A stretch of DNA of 64,000 nt from Parvularcula lutaonensis (GTDB lineage: Bacteria; Pseudomonadota; Alphaproteobacteria; Caulobacterales; Parvularculaceae), in the NCBI RefSeq assembly GCF_014651915.1, contig NZ_BMXU01000002.1, forward strand, positions 124,001-188,000, read 5' to 3'. The translations under genes and the position numbers were made by a program. Below the pieces are notes generated by a model. The model did no database searches. It was given only the letters and a program-made list of their open reading frames with translations, and had not been told where the DNA came from. Below are positions 8,535-16,470 of this stretch, one piece after another. Numbering within the stretch: the first letter of the stretch is position 1; the number at the start of each line of letters is the position of its first letter.

Positions 8535-8763
8535 CACAAAAATGCGGGCCTCCACGAAGGTGGAGCGGCAAAGCCGATCCACGGCCGAAAGGCGACGGTA
8601 CCAGTCAGTCCCGTTCCTGCCGCGATGGGGAGATTATGGGGTGGTTTTGGTGGGCGGGGATAAGATCAACGCCTGTCGCGCTGCTATTTCGTGTAGACCT
8701 CCGCGATCCGATAGCTTAGTCCGCTTCCCTCAACAAGAACATAGCAGGAACAAGGCGGTCTTG

Positions 8764-9279
8764 ATGCTAAGCAACGTGGCGAAACTCTGCCTCACGTCGA
8801 CAGCCATAGCCCCGATCTTTCTAACCTTCGGGGCAATATCGTTTGCTCAGGAAGACTATGTCCATCTGATATTCTGGCTGGCAGGTGTATTAGTTCTCAC
8901 GATAGTATGCTTAGGCATAATCGACTACGCTCAAAATAATCTCGAAGACATAGACGTAAAAATTACTCGAGTAGAAGCAGCAGATAGAGAAAGTTTGACC
9001 TTTCTTCTTGTGTATCTTCTTCCCCTTTTCACTGCAGATCTTGAATCTCTCAACTTTTATATTTGGGTTCCAATACTCGGTATTTTCTCTTGGATCACTG
9101 CAACCGGATACAACTACCACTTCAACCCAGTGTTGAATCTATGGGGTTGGCACTTCTATAGGGTTGAAACGGATGAGGGTGTGGTTTACGTATTACTTAC
9201 AAAGCGCGAACTTCGCTCGGCTTTGTTGGATACGCAATGCGGCCAATTAACCGAGTACATTTTGATTGAGAAGGACTGA
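8764..9279 (+). CDS. kwaA: KwaA-like four-helix membrane protein of a Kiwa-type anti-phage system
   Basis: 171 residues with four hydrophobic segments at about 8-27, 32-53, 77-91 and 97-115, then a cytosolic C-terminal part. The YLLPLF segment, YHFNPVLNLWGWHFYRV (about 118-134) and a closing VYVLLTKREL match the layout I know for KwaA, the membrane sensor of Kiwa, which acts with KwaB against phage. The identification is from recalled family pattern and from the DUF4868-type gene that follows. ATG 8764 has AAGG eight bases upstream. The gene is much more AT-rich than its neighbours (many AAT, ATA, TTA codons), a sign of horizontal acquisition. Confidence 0.7.
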   Translation: MLSNVAKLCLTSTAIAPIFLTFGAISFAQEDYVHLIFWLAGVLVLTIVCLGIIDYAQNNLEDIDVKITRVEAADRESLTFLLVYLLPLFTADLESLNFYIWVPILGIFSWITATGYNYHFNPVLNLWGWHFYRVETDEGVVYVLLTKRELRSALLDTQCGQLTEYILIEKD

Positions 9280-10114
9280 GAGATGGCGCGAGCGGGATCA
9301 CGGCAAGCGCCGGCCCTGGGCACAGTCCGGCCAAGCCCCAGCCGATGCCGAACAGCAAGAGCAAGAATTTCTTTCGTCGATCACTCAGGAATACGCGTTT
9401 GACGGTGGATACAGCCCCGAACGCGACGAAGCGCTTTTCATCGGCGGCCTGCCTGACGTTAAGAAGTTCGTCGATTGTGTTAGCGGAAACGCTACAGCAA
9501 TCCCCGCAATCTCCCAGAACGAGATCGCCTCTGGACGAGTCAAGTCGCTGTTCATGGGCGACAGCTCAAGCAGCCCCACAATTATCGGTGTGCAGAGCTT
9601 TCGCCAAAATCAAATATTGGACAAGCGAAGAACTCTTATGCTCAGAAAAAACACCTATAATAATCTCGACACGCCATCGGTTGTTCTGAACACGAAAATT
9701 ACGGCTTTCATCTCCGGAAAACAGCTCAAATTCCGAAGCTTCCATGCAACAAGGAGCATCTTCGATTTAACAGGTCACTTCCGGGATGCGACCGACGACG
9801 AAATCAAAACGTTCGCCAATCAGACTTCGGTAAATATTCCAGATGTAAAAAAATTCATTGAAGATGCTGACGAAGTCGTTCGCAAAAAAATATACCTTAT
9901 AAAGAAATCCGGAGTCTTGAACAATTACAAGACCAAAGACCTAGAAAGGGCGGGAAAGGCCGCTGGCGTCAGCATCGCGATGTCGGGAAAAGCGATAACT
10001 TTCCCTGATGACAAGAAACAACTAAAAGAACTTCTGAACTTCCTCGATCACGGTGTCTACAAGAGCCCCATCTCAGGAGACCGGTTCTTGGCGAATTCAA
10101 AACGAAAGATATGA
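9266..10114 (+). CDS. kwaB: KwaB-like DUF4868 protein; 5' end abnormal
   Basis: 282 residues if read from TTG 9266. The body resembles DUF4868/KwaB: YAFDGGYSPERDEALFI (about 43-59), IIGVQSFRQNQIL, FHATRSIFDLTGHFRDATDDEI (159-180) and the ending KSPISGDRFLANSKRKI. In Kiwa, KwaB is the cytosolic DNA-binding partner of membrane KwaA. The only well-placed start after kwaA, ATG 9283 with AAGGA seven bases before it, is in a different frame that stops after about 39 codons; the correct frame has only TTG 9266 or ATG 9554. The first 25 or so codons are GC-rich, unlike the AT-rich rest. Either a frameshift or a replaced N-terminus is likely, so activity is uncertain. The stop lies 25 bases from the hflX stop. 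Confidence 0.7.
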   Translation: MRRTERWRERDHGKRRPWAQSGQAPADAEQQEQEFLSSITQEYAFDGGYSPERDEALFIGGLPDVKKFVDCVSGNATAIPAISQNEIASGRVKSLFMGDSSSSPTIIGVQSFRQNQILDKRRTLMLRKNTYNNLDTPSVVLNTKITAFISGKQLKFRSFHATRSIFDLTGHFRDATDDEIKTFANQTSVNIPDVKKFIEDADEVVRKKIYLIKKSGVLNNYKTKDLERAGKAAGVSIAMSGKAITFPDDKKQLKELLNFLDHGVYKSPISGDRFLANSKRKI

Positions 10115-10138
10115 CTGAGCGGACAAGTAGCCGCCGCC

Positions 10139-11713
10139 CTAGGCCCTAGCGGCAGCTATCTTGTCAACTTCTACCGGCTCCAACCCGTGCTCCTTCGCAA
10201 ACCTCCCCACGTCCCTCTTCTCCAACCGCACACTGATCGTTCTTGTGCCGCCTTCTGTGGTGAGGTCTGAGAGGACGTCTCCGTGGCGGTAGAGCCAGGC
10301 GGCGGCTTGGCCGTCGGTGGCGGCTAGCTCGAAGGTGACTTCCTGGCGGAGGGCGGTGAGTTCCTCATCGATGAGGTCCAAGAGATCCTCGACGCCCTCG
10401 CCCGTCTGGGCCGAGAGGGCGACGGTGAGCGGGTCCTTGGGGGTGCCGTCGGCGACGGCGGCGCGCTGGCGGGCGGATTCTCTGAGGGCTTCCGCGGTGA
10501 CGGGGGCCGTGACTGGGCGCTCACCACGGCTTTGACCGTGGTGCCCATCACTGGGTTTCTCCGCTTGCTGATCTTGCGGGAGTTGGGTCCCACGGTCTTC
10601 GCCGTGGGAAGCGCCTGATGGAGGGTCTTCGGCGCTGGCGTCGGGCAGAGCGTCGATCTTGTTCCACGCCTCGATGAAGACGGCATCCGTCTCTTCGGTC
10701 AGGCCGAGTTCGGCGAGGACCTTGATGACGTCTGCACGCTGAGCGTCGGTCTCGTCGTGGCTGATGTCTCTCACGTGGACCACGATGTCCGCCTCCAGCA
10801 CCTCTTCCAGCGTGGCGCGGAAGGACGCGACGAGGTGGGTGGGGAGGTCCGAGATGAAGCCCACCGTGTCCGACAGGACCACCTCAAGGCCCGACGGCAG
10901 CTCGATCTTGCGCATCAGCGGGTCGAGGGTGGCGAAGAGGAGATCCTTGGCGAAGGTGTCCTCGCCGGTGATCCGTTTGAAGAGCGTCGACTTGCCCGCG
11001 TTGGTGTAGCCGACCAGCGCGATGACAGGGCTCGGCGCGCGCTTCCTCTTGCGGCGCTGGAGGTTCCGTGTGCGGCGGACCTCTTCGAGCTCGGCCTTCA
11101 GGCGGTCGATCTTCTCGGCCAGGATGCGGCGGTCGCTCTCGATCTGGCGCTCACCGGGGCCGCCGAGGAAGCCCGCGCCGCCGCGCTGCCTCTCAAGGTG
11201 GGTCCAGGAGCGCACGAGGCGCGAGCGCTGGAAGGTCAGGTGCGCGAGCGCGACCTGCAGGGTGCCTTCGCGGGTCTGGGCGCGCTCACCGAAGATTTCG
11301 AGGATGAGGGCCGTGCGGTCGAGGACCTTGGCCTTCCACGCACGCTCTAGGTTGCGGTGCTGGACCGGGCTGAGCTGGGCGTTGACGATGACGAGCTTGA
11401 CGTCGTCCTCCGCCTCGAGCCAGCGGCCGATCTCGTCCACCTTGCCCTGCCCCAGAAACGTCGCGGGGCGGGCCTCCTGCAGGTTGACGATCTCGGCACG
11501 GACGGTCTCGATGCCGATGGCGGCGGTGAGGCTGGCCGCCTCCTCCAGCGCACCTTCGGCCGAGCGCAGGCTGCGGCCGGTGCCCGCCAGCTCACAATGG
11601 ATGACGAAGGCTTTGTCGGCCGGGCGGGCAGTCTCGAAAGGCGTTGGTTTAGGCGTTGGTCTGATCCTCGTGCAGGTCCACGGGCCCCTGCGGCATGATC
11701 GTGGAGATCGCAT
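10139..11713 (-). CDS. hflX: GTPase HflX with an in-frame repeat-derived insertion
   Basis: Ribosome-associated GTPase that splits stalled ribosomes. Seen: the HflX N-domain ([54 protein letters not shown]), G1 [10 protein letters not shown]3 DTVGF, G4 NKID and a late SAQTGEG. After NKIDALPDA an extra stretch of about 45 residues (SHGEDRG...HHGQSRGE) replaces the short family loop; it is encoded by two palindromes at 10522-10543 and 10589-10608. The true start is uncertain: ATG 11713 lies inside hfq and has no clear ribosome site, while family similarity begins near AFVIHCEL downstream of the hfq stop. hfq-hflX order is standard. Confidence 0.88.
   Translation of the reverse strand: MRSPRSCRRGPWTCTRIRPTPKPTPFETARPADKAFVIHCELAGTGRSLRSAEGALEEAASLTAAIGIETVRAEIVNLQEARPATFLGQGKVDEIGRWLEAEDDVKLVIVNAQLSPVQHRNLERAWKAKVLDRTALILEIFGERAQTREGTLQVALAHLTFQRSRLVRSWTHLERQRGGAGFLGGPGERQIESDRRILAEKIDRLKAELEEVRRTRNLQRRKRKRAPSPVIALVGYTNAGKSTLFKRITGEDTFAKDLLFATLDPLMRKIELPSGLEVVLSDTVGFISDLPTHLVASFRATLEEVLEADIVVHVRDISHDETDAQRADVIKVLAELGLTEETDAVFIEAWNKIDALPDASAEDPPSGASHGEDRGTQLPQDQQAEKPSDGHHGQSRGERPVTAPVTAEALRESARQRAAVADGTPKDPLTVALSAQTGEGVEDLLDLIDEELTALRQEVTFELAATDGQAAAWLYRHGDVLSDLTTEGGTRTISVRLEKRDVGRFAKEHGLEPVEVDKIAAARA
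10522..10543. repeat. Palindrome inside hflX, copy 1
   Basis: CACCACGG and CCGTGGTG form an 8-bp perfect stem around CTTTGA. On the hflX strand it is read as HHGQSRGE, closely parallel to the peptide made by the second palindrome. Confidence 0.7.
10589..10621. repeat. Palindrome plus tail inside hflX, copy 2; shared with 47.0 kb
   Basis: CCCACGG and CCGTGGG (10589-10608) form a 7-bp stem around TCTTCG. From 10602 the 20 bases CCGTGGGAAGCGCCTGATGG are identical to 47030-47049. On the hflX strand the unit is read as [11 protein letters not shown]. Confidence 0.8.
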
Positions 11714-11885
11714 GCTTGTAGACGAGCTGGGTCTGGTCGTCACGCTTCAGCAGGACACAGAAGCTGTCGAACCAGGTCACGATGCCCTGAAGCTTGACAC
11801 CGTTCACCAGGAAGACGGTCACGGGGACCTTCTGCTTGCGGATCTCGTTGAGGAAAATATCCTGGAGCGGTCTTGGCTTGTCCAT
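11649..11885 (-). CDS. hfq: RNA chaperone Hfq
   Basis: 78-residue Sm-like hexameric RNA chaperone that pairs small RNAs with mRNAs. [23 protein letters not shown] forms Sm1 and [10 protein letters not shown] is the Sm2 signature. The start MDKPRPLQ at 11885 fits the family; upstream extension to 11963 has no family support. Followed by hflX, as in most proteobacteria. The C-terminal tail is short, as usual in alphaproteobacteria. Confidence 0.96.
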   Translation of the reverse strand: MDKPRPLQDIFLNEIRKQKVPVTVFLVNGVKLQGIVTWFDSFCVLLKRDDQTQLVYKHAISTIMPQGPVDLHEDQTNA

Positions 11886-11972
11886 TGGCCTGGCTCTTCT
11901 CGTTTGTGGCGCGCGATGTTGCGCTGCACCTTCGATGTAGGGAGGGAACGGTGGCGAAAGCAAGGCTTGCGA

Positions 11973-13385
11973 TCAGGTTTCCCAAAACTCCCTGTCGAAC
12001 AGCAATAGGAGCAGGACCAGCTCTAGCCGGCCTGCGATCATTCCGAAGGCGAGGATGACCCGCAGGGGCTCGGTGAACTGGATGAAATCGGACGTGCTGC
12101 CGGGGGCGGCGGCGATCAGGGGGCCGGCATTGGTGACGACGGCAACGGCGGTGGCTGCTGCGAGCTCAAGGTCGTAGCCGAAGAAGGCGACGGTGAGGAC
12201 GAGCACCGCAAGGACGATGGTGAAGGCGATGGTGTGGATCCAGACGCCGAACTCATAGATCGCCGGTCGGCCCTGCTTGAGGACGCCGCCGGGGTGGGTC
12301 AGCTGCCACAGCTCCTGCCCTGCCCGCTGGAAGGTGATGAGCCACCGCAGCAGCTTGATCCCCCCTGCCGTGGAGACAGCCGCGCCGCCGATGACGGCAG
12401 TGACGAGAAGCGGCACGAGCTGCGGGGTCTCCCCGATGAACGAGCCGTTCGTGGACAGGAGCGAAATGGCGTTGACGATCTGCGGCGGGAAGTCAGACCA
12501 GTCATAGCTGCCGACCGACAGCCAGAAGAGGAGCGCCACGGGGATGATGAGGAGGATGAAGGCGCGGGTCTCCGGATCAGGACCTGACTTGAGCCTGTCG
12601 CTGCCCTGCAGCGCGAGCCGTGCGATGACGACGAAATTGATGGCGCTCACCACCAGCGTCGCCATGGCCACGCCGAGGGCTGCGTTGTTATAGGCCGCAA
12701 GACCGCCGGGGGTGGGCGCAAAGCCGCCCGACGCTATGAGCGAGAGCGCGAGCGTAGCGGCCTCTGCCCAGGGAACACCAGCGATCATGAAGGCGAAAAA
12801 GCTGACCGCCGTAAGGCTGGCATAGACCGGCGCGAAGGCCCGGAAAGCGCTCGAAAAAGCACGAAGATAGCTGTCGTGCTTGCCGCGGGCGAAGGGCGGC
12901 GAAGGCGGGACGACGCCCACGAATTCAGGCCTGACAAAGACGGCCGCGGCGGTGGCAAGACTGGCCATGCCGCCCAGCCATTCGAGCGAGGCGCGGTAGA
13001 TCATACCGCTGACCGTCGATCGCGCTGCTGGCTCTGACAGCCAGGCGCCCGTAGTGGTCAGGGCCGAGACGGCCTCAAACCACGCGCTCCACAGGCTGAA
13101 TGTCTGTTCGATCAGGGGAATCGCCGCTGCGAAAGGAACCGCCAGCCAGAACAGGCTGAGCGCCAGGACGAGTTCGCGGAATCCCGAGCGTATGGCGTTC
13201 AGCCGCGGAAGGCCCTTGCTCAGAACGAGGAAGCAGGCTCCCGCAAAGCCCGAGACGAAGGCCGAGGCGACGAACGGCTCCATGGCCTCGCCCAGCCCCA
13301 AGGCGAGAAGCGCCGGGACGATCGCCGCCACGGCGACGGCGAAGAGCGCTAAAGCAAGGAAACGGAGGACGGGCGCAAACGACAT
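11973..13385 (-). CDS. trkH: TrkH-family potassium uptake membrane subunit
   Basis: 470-residue K+ translocating subunit of the Trk system. It has at least eight hydrophobic segments and four pore-loop repeats, each with the central filter glycine: SALTTTGAW (about 108), LIASGGFAP (about 215), LLSTNGSF (about 310) and VVTNAGP (about 425). It works with the NAD-binding regulatory subunit TrkA, encoded at 14728-16101 on the same strand with one opposite-strand gene between. Hfq lies 87 bases downstream. Confidence 0.88.
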   Translation of the reverse strand: MSFAPVLRFLALALFAVAVAAIVPALLALGLGEAMEPFVASAFVSGFAGACFLVLSKGLPRLNAIRSGFRELVLALSLFWLAVPFAAAIPLIEQTFSLWSAWFEAVSALTTTGAWLSEPAARSTVSGMIYRASLEWLGGMASLATAAAVFVRPEFVGVVPPSPPFARGKHDSYLRAFSSAFRAFAPVYASLTAVSFFAFMIAGVPWAEAATLALSLIASGGFAPTPGGLAAYNNAALGVAMATLVVSAINFVVIARLALQGSDRLKSGPDPETRAFILLIIPVALLFWLSVGSYDWSDFPPQIVNAISLLSTNGSFIGETPQLVPLLVTAVIGGAAVSTAGGIKLLRWLITFQRAGQELWQLTHPGGVLKQGRPAIYEFGVWIHTIAFTIVLAVLVLTVAFFGYDLELAAATAVAVVTNAGPLIAAAPGSTSDFIQFTEPLRVILAFGMIAGRLELVLLLLLFDREFWET

Positions 13386-13486
13386 TCGCCCCGGCCTAGC
13401 GGGGTTCTCTTAAGATGTCGCGGGGGGCGTTGGCGGATCGGTCCAATCGAGCCTAGGGTCCCGGCGCCGGAGTGATGGAGTGGGCG

Positions 13487-14731
13487 ATGGATGTCAGCAA
13501 ACGCGATCTTATGAAGGGTGCGGGCCTCGTCGCCGCGGGGTCGATGGTGCCGATCGCCGCATCGGCACCGGCCAAGGCCGCAGACATCGACCTTACCAAG
13601 GACGCCAAGCCCATAAGCCGCGAAGAGCGTATGGCACGGCTCGCCAAGTTGCAGAACGAGATGCGCAAGCGGAATGTCCGTATGCTGGTGATCGAGCCTG
13701 GGGCATCGATGGTCTATTTCACCGGCCTGCGCTGGTGGCGGTCGGAGCGGCCGACCCTCGCACTCATCCCGGCCGAAGGCGAGGTCGGCATCGTGACGCC
13801 TTTCTTCGAGCAGCCCTCGGTCGAGGAGACGATTGGCGTGCCCGCCTCAATCAGGACCTGGCACGAGAACGAGGATCCGTTCCGGGTTGTCAAATCGTAT
13901 GCTGACGACTGGAAAGTCGGCCGCGGAAAAGTCGGGATCGAGGAAACGGCCCGCTTTTTCGTAGCTGACGGCGTGCGCAATGCGCTGAAAGGAAAGATTG
14001 TCCCCGGTGCGCCGATGGTCCGCGCCTGCCGCATGATCAAGTCGCCCGCCGAGTTGGCGCTGATGCAGACGGCAACCAATGTGACGATGGCGGCATACAA
14101 GGATGTTTTCGAGGCCATCGAGCCGGGGATGTCCGCCCGCGATGTCAGCAACTTGATGAGTGATCGGACCCGCGCCTATGGCGGGGACGTGCAGTTCTCG
14201 ATGGTTCTGTTGAACGATGCGAGCGCCTATCCCCATGGCACCGGTACACCGCAGGAGGTGAAGGAAGGCGGCATCATCCTGATGGACTGCGGCTGCGCGG
14301 TGCACGACTATGAAAGCGACGTGTCGAGAACATTCGTGCTTGGCGAGCCGACGGCGCGGCAGCGTGAGGTCTGGCAGACGGTGAAGCGTGGCCAGGAGGT
14401 CGCGCTGGAGAATGCTGTCGTCGGCACCCCTGCGGGCGATGTCGACCGCGCCGTTCGTCAGTACTATGAGAGCCTTGGCTGGGGGCCGCGCTACCAGACG
14501 CCGGGGCTGTCGCACCGTCTTGGCCATGGCATCGGGATGGAAGGCCATGAGCCGATCAATCTCGTCGAGAACGAGACGATGGAGCTGCAGCCAGGCATGT
14601 GTTTCTCGAACGAGCCGGGACTCTACTCTTTTGGAGAGTTCGGCGTGCGGCTCGAGGATTGCTTCGTCGTGACCGAAGACGGGCCACAGCTCTTCAGCGC
14701 GCTGTCGCCGTCGATCACGCAGCCAGTCTAG
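13487..14731 (+). CDS. Exported M24-family peptidase (Xaa-Pro aminopeptidase/creatinase type)
   Basis: Pita-bread metallohydrolase of 414 residues. The N-terminus VSKRDLMKGAG followed by a hydrophobic stretch and APAKA looks like a Tat signal with KR in place of RR, so export to the periplasm is likely. The C-terminal M24 domain carries the metal ligands in LMDCGCAVHDYESDVSRTF (Asp pair), GHGIGMEGHEP (His), NEPGLY (Glu) and GVRLEDC (Glu). ATG 13487 has GGAG six bases upstream, better placed than for ATG 13475 or GTG 13472. It lies antisense between trkH and trkA, and its stop overlaps the trkA stop by 4 bases. Confidence 0.87.
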   Translation: MDVSKRDLMKGAGLVAAGSMVPIAASAPAKAADIDLTKDAKPISREERMARLAKLQNEMRKRNVRMLVIEPGASMVYFTGLRWWRSERPTLALIPAEGEVGIVTPFFEQPSVEETIGVPASIRTWHENEDPFRVVKSYADDWKVGRGKVGIEETARFFVADGVRNALKGKIVPGAPMVRACRMIKSPAELALMQTATNVTMAAYKDVFEAIEPGMSARDVSNLMSDRTRAYGGDVQFSMVLLNDASAYPHGTGTPQEVKEGGIILMDCGCAVHDYESDVSRTFVLGEPTARQREVWQTVKRGQEVALENAVVGTPAGDVDRAVRQYYESLGWGPRYQTPGLSHRLGHGIGMEGHEPINLVENETMELQPGMCFSNEPGLYSFGEFGVRLEDCFVVTEDGPQLFSALSPSITQPV

Positions 14732-16101
14732 AAATAGTCGATCCCGACACGGAACATCTTCTCCACCTCTTTCACGGCATCGCGCATGGCGAGCAGGACG
14801 ATGCGGTCGCCGGGCTCGATGATGGTGGTCTTGTTGGGCAGAATGACCTCCGCCCCCCGGACGATAGCGCCGATGACCACGCCTGACGGCAGGTCGGCCT
14901 TGCCAAGTGGCGTCCCGACGAGGCTCGAGGTTTCGAGCGCAACGGCGTCGACGAGTTCTGCCTGGCCTTCGAGAATCGAGTAGACAGATTTGATCCGTCC
15001 ACGGCGGACGTGCTGGAGAATCGTCGATATCGTCGTCGCGCGCGGGTCGATGAAGCGGTCGATGCCCACCGACTGGGACAGAAGGCCGTATTCAGGCTCG
15101 TTGGTCAGGATCATGGTCCGGCGCGCGCCCTCGCGCTTGCCGATGACGCCTGCGAGCAGGTTCGTCTGGTCGCTGTCGGTCAGCGCGACGAGAGCCTCGG
15201 CTTCCGACACGCCTGCCTCCGCGAGGATCGACCGGTCGAGGCCTGAACCGTGGAGCACGATCGTCCTGTCGAGGCGCTCCGCGATGAAGGCCGCACGTTT
15301 CTCGTCCGCCTCGATGATCCGGATCTTGCGCTTGCCCTGCTCCTCAAGCGCCCGCGCGACGTCGAAGCCGATATTGCCGCCACCGACGAGGACAACCCGG
15401 CGCGCCGCCATCTGGCCTTCGCCCATAATGGCAATGGCGCGATCGACATCCTGCTTTGCCGAGACGAAGAAGACTTCATCGTTTTCTTCGAGTTGGTCGT
15501 CCGGACCCGCACGGAAGAAGCTTTCGTTCCGGTAGACGCCGACGATGGTGATCTTGAGATCGGGGAAAAGCTCGCGCACCTGTCGCAGCGGGGTCGCCAG
15601 GATCGGCGAGTCCTCGCGCAGCCTGAGCCCAACGGCCCAGACCTTGTCGTCGGCGAAGCTCTTCACGTCAAAAGCTGCGGGAGTCGTCAGCCGCTGAAGC
15701 ACGGCAGCCGCGACCTCGCGCTCAGGCGAGATGATGACGTCGATCGGGATGTTGTCCCGGCTGAAGACATCGGCATAGCGCTTATCGAGATAGCTCCGCG
15801 CACGGATACGGGCGATCTTGGTGGGCACTTTCAGGATCGAGTGCGCGATCTGACAGGCGACAATGTTGACTTCGTCCGAATGCGTCACTGCGATCAGCAT
15901 GTCGGCCTCGCGGCCGCCTGCTTCGACAAGGACATCGGGGTAGGAACCCGAGCCTACGACACCGCGCACGTCGAGGCGCTCGGTGATGCCGCGGACAAGC
16001 TCCGGCGACTGGTCGATCACCGTGACGTTGGCATCTTCCTCAGCGAGGCGCTGGGCGATCCCGGTTCCGACGCGGCCCGCGCCGCAGATGATCACGCGCA
16101 T
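14728..16101 (-). CDS. trkA: Trk potassium system regulatory subunit TrkA
   Basis: 457-residue peripheral membrane protein with two tandem RCK modules. The first NAD-binding Rossmann motif is IICGAGRVGTGIA at residue 3 and the second VVLVGGGNIGFDVA near 235; each is followed by a TrkA-C domain. It gates the TrkH channel. In alphaproteobacteria trkA usually sits with ntrX and hfq-hflX; here hfq, hflX and trkH are downstream but an M24 peptidase gene interrupts in antisense. Confidence 0.95.
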   Translation of the reverse strand: MRVIICGAGRVGTGIAQRLAEEDANVTVIDQSPELVRGITERLDVRGVVGSGSYPDVLVEAGGREADMLIAVTHSDEVNIVACQIAHSILKVPTKIARIRARSYLDKRYADVFSRDNIPIDVIISPEREVAAAVLQRLTTPAAFDVKSFADDKVWAVGLRLREDSPILATPLRQVRELFPDLKITIVGVYRNESFFRAGPDDQLEENDEVFFVSAKQDVDRAIAIMGEGQMAARRVVLVGGGNIGFDVARALEEQGKRKIRIIEADEKRAAFIAERLDRTIVLHGSGLDRSILAEAGVSEAEALVALTDSDQTNLLAGVIGKREGARRTMILTNEPEYGLLSQSVGIDRFIDPRATTISTILQHVRRGRIKSVYSILEGQAELVDAVALETSSLVGTPLGKADLPSGVVIGAIVRGAEVILPNKTTIIEPGDRIVLLAMRDAVKEVEKMFRVGIDYF

Positions 16102-16104
16102 GAT

Positions 16105-16461
16105 CTAGTCTCCTGATACCGCGCCGCGCAGGCAATCCGCGGGCGCAGCGGGTGAGAGCGGCAGGGTGTAGCCGGTAATGCCGGGCGTTACGTAAACGCT
16201 GGTGATGTACTGGTCCGGGCTCTCGGCGCTGACGGCAAGCTCGCCTTCCCAGTCGAGCTTGAAATAGATCGGCTTTCTGGTCAGCGGCTGCATCTCCTCG
16301 ATGGCAAAGACGAGCGTGTATTCGCCGCTGCGCGGGTGGACCTTGTAGCCCTCGATCTGGCGGAACGTGCAGACCGTGTCGTTCTCGACCCCGATGGTGA
16401 CGGCCTGGGAGCAGGCGGCGAGAGAGGTTCCGAGCGCCATGCATGCCAAGGTCCGGATCAT
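16105..16461 (-). CDS. Small putative lipoprotein
   Basis: 118 residues with an N-terminal signal and lipobox SLAAC (cysteine at about 17), so probably lipid-anchored. The mature part is about 100 residues with no motif I recognise; VCTFRQIEGYKVHPRSGEY is its most distinctive stretch. It is followed 3 bases later by trkA and preceded by gor, so it may share their transcript. Function unknown. Confidence 0.7.
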   Translation of the reverse strand: MIRTLACMALGTSLAACSQAVTIGVENDTVCTFRQIEGYKVHPRSGEYTLVFAIEEMQPLTRKPIYFKLDWEGELAVSAESPDQYITSVYVTPGITGYTLPLSPAAPADCLRGAVSGD

Positions 16462-16470
16462 CCGAGCCTC

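Larger units (their letters stand above)
8263..8763. other. 500-base gap with structured repeats ahead of the Kiwa-like genes
   Basis: No convincing gene is seen. An open frame running in from 8521 continues into the kwaA-like gene, but its upstream part is basic low-complexity sequence typical of non-coding translation. The gap holds a stem-loop at 8386-8413 and an inverted copy ending at 8534. Base composition changes within it: it is GC-rich up to about 8690 and then becomes clearly AT-richer. The kwa promoter probably lies in the last 100 bases; I see no clear boxes. Confidence 0.6.

Noticed and set aside
8521-8763. Upstream extension of the kwaA-like frame from 8521
   Set aside because: Basic low-complexity sequence without a ribosome site, before the membrane segments begin; ATG 8764 is the better start.
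9345-9689. Third-frame ORF across the kwaB start
   Set aside because: Serine/arginine-rich translation typical of a shadow frame; it ends inside the kwaB-like body and has no ribosome site.
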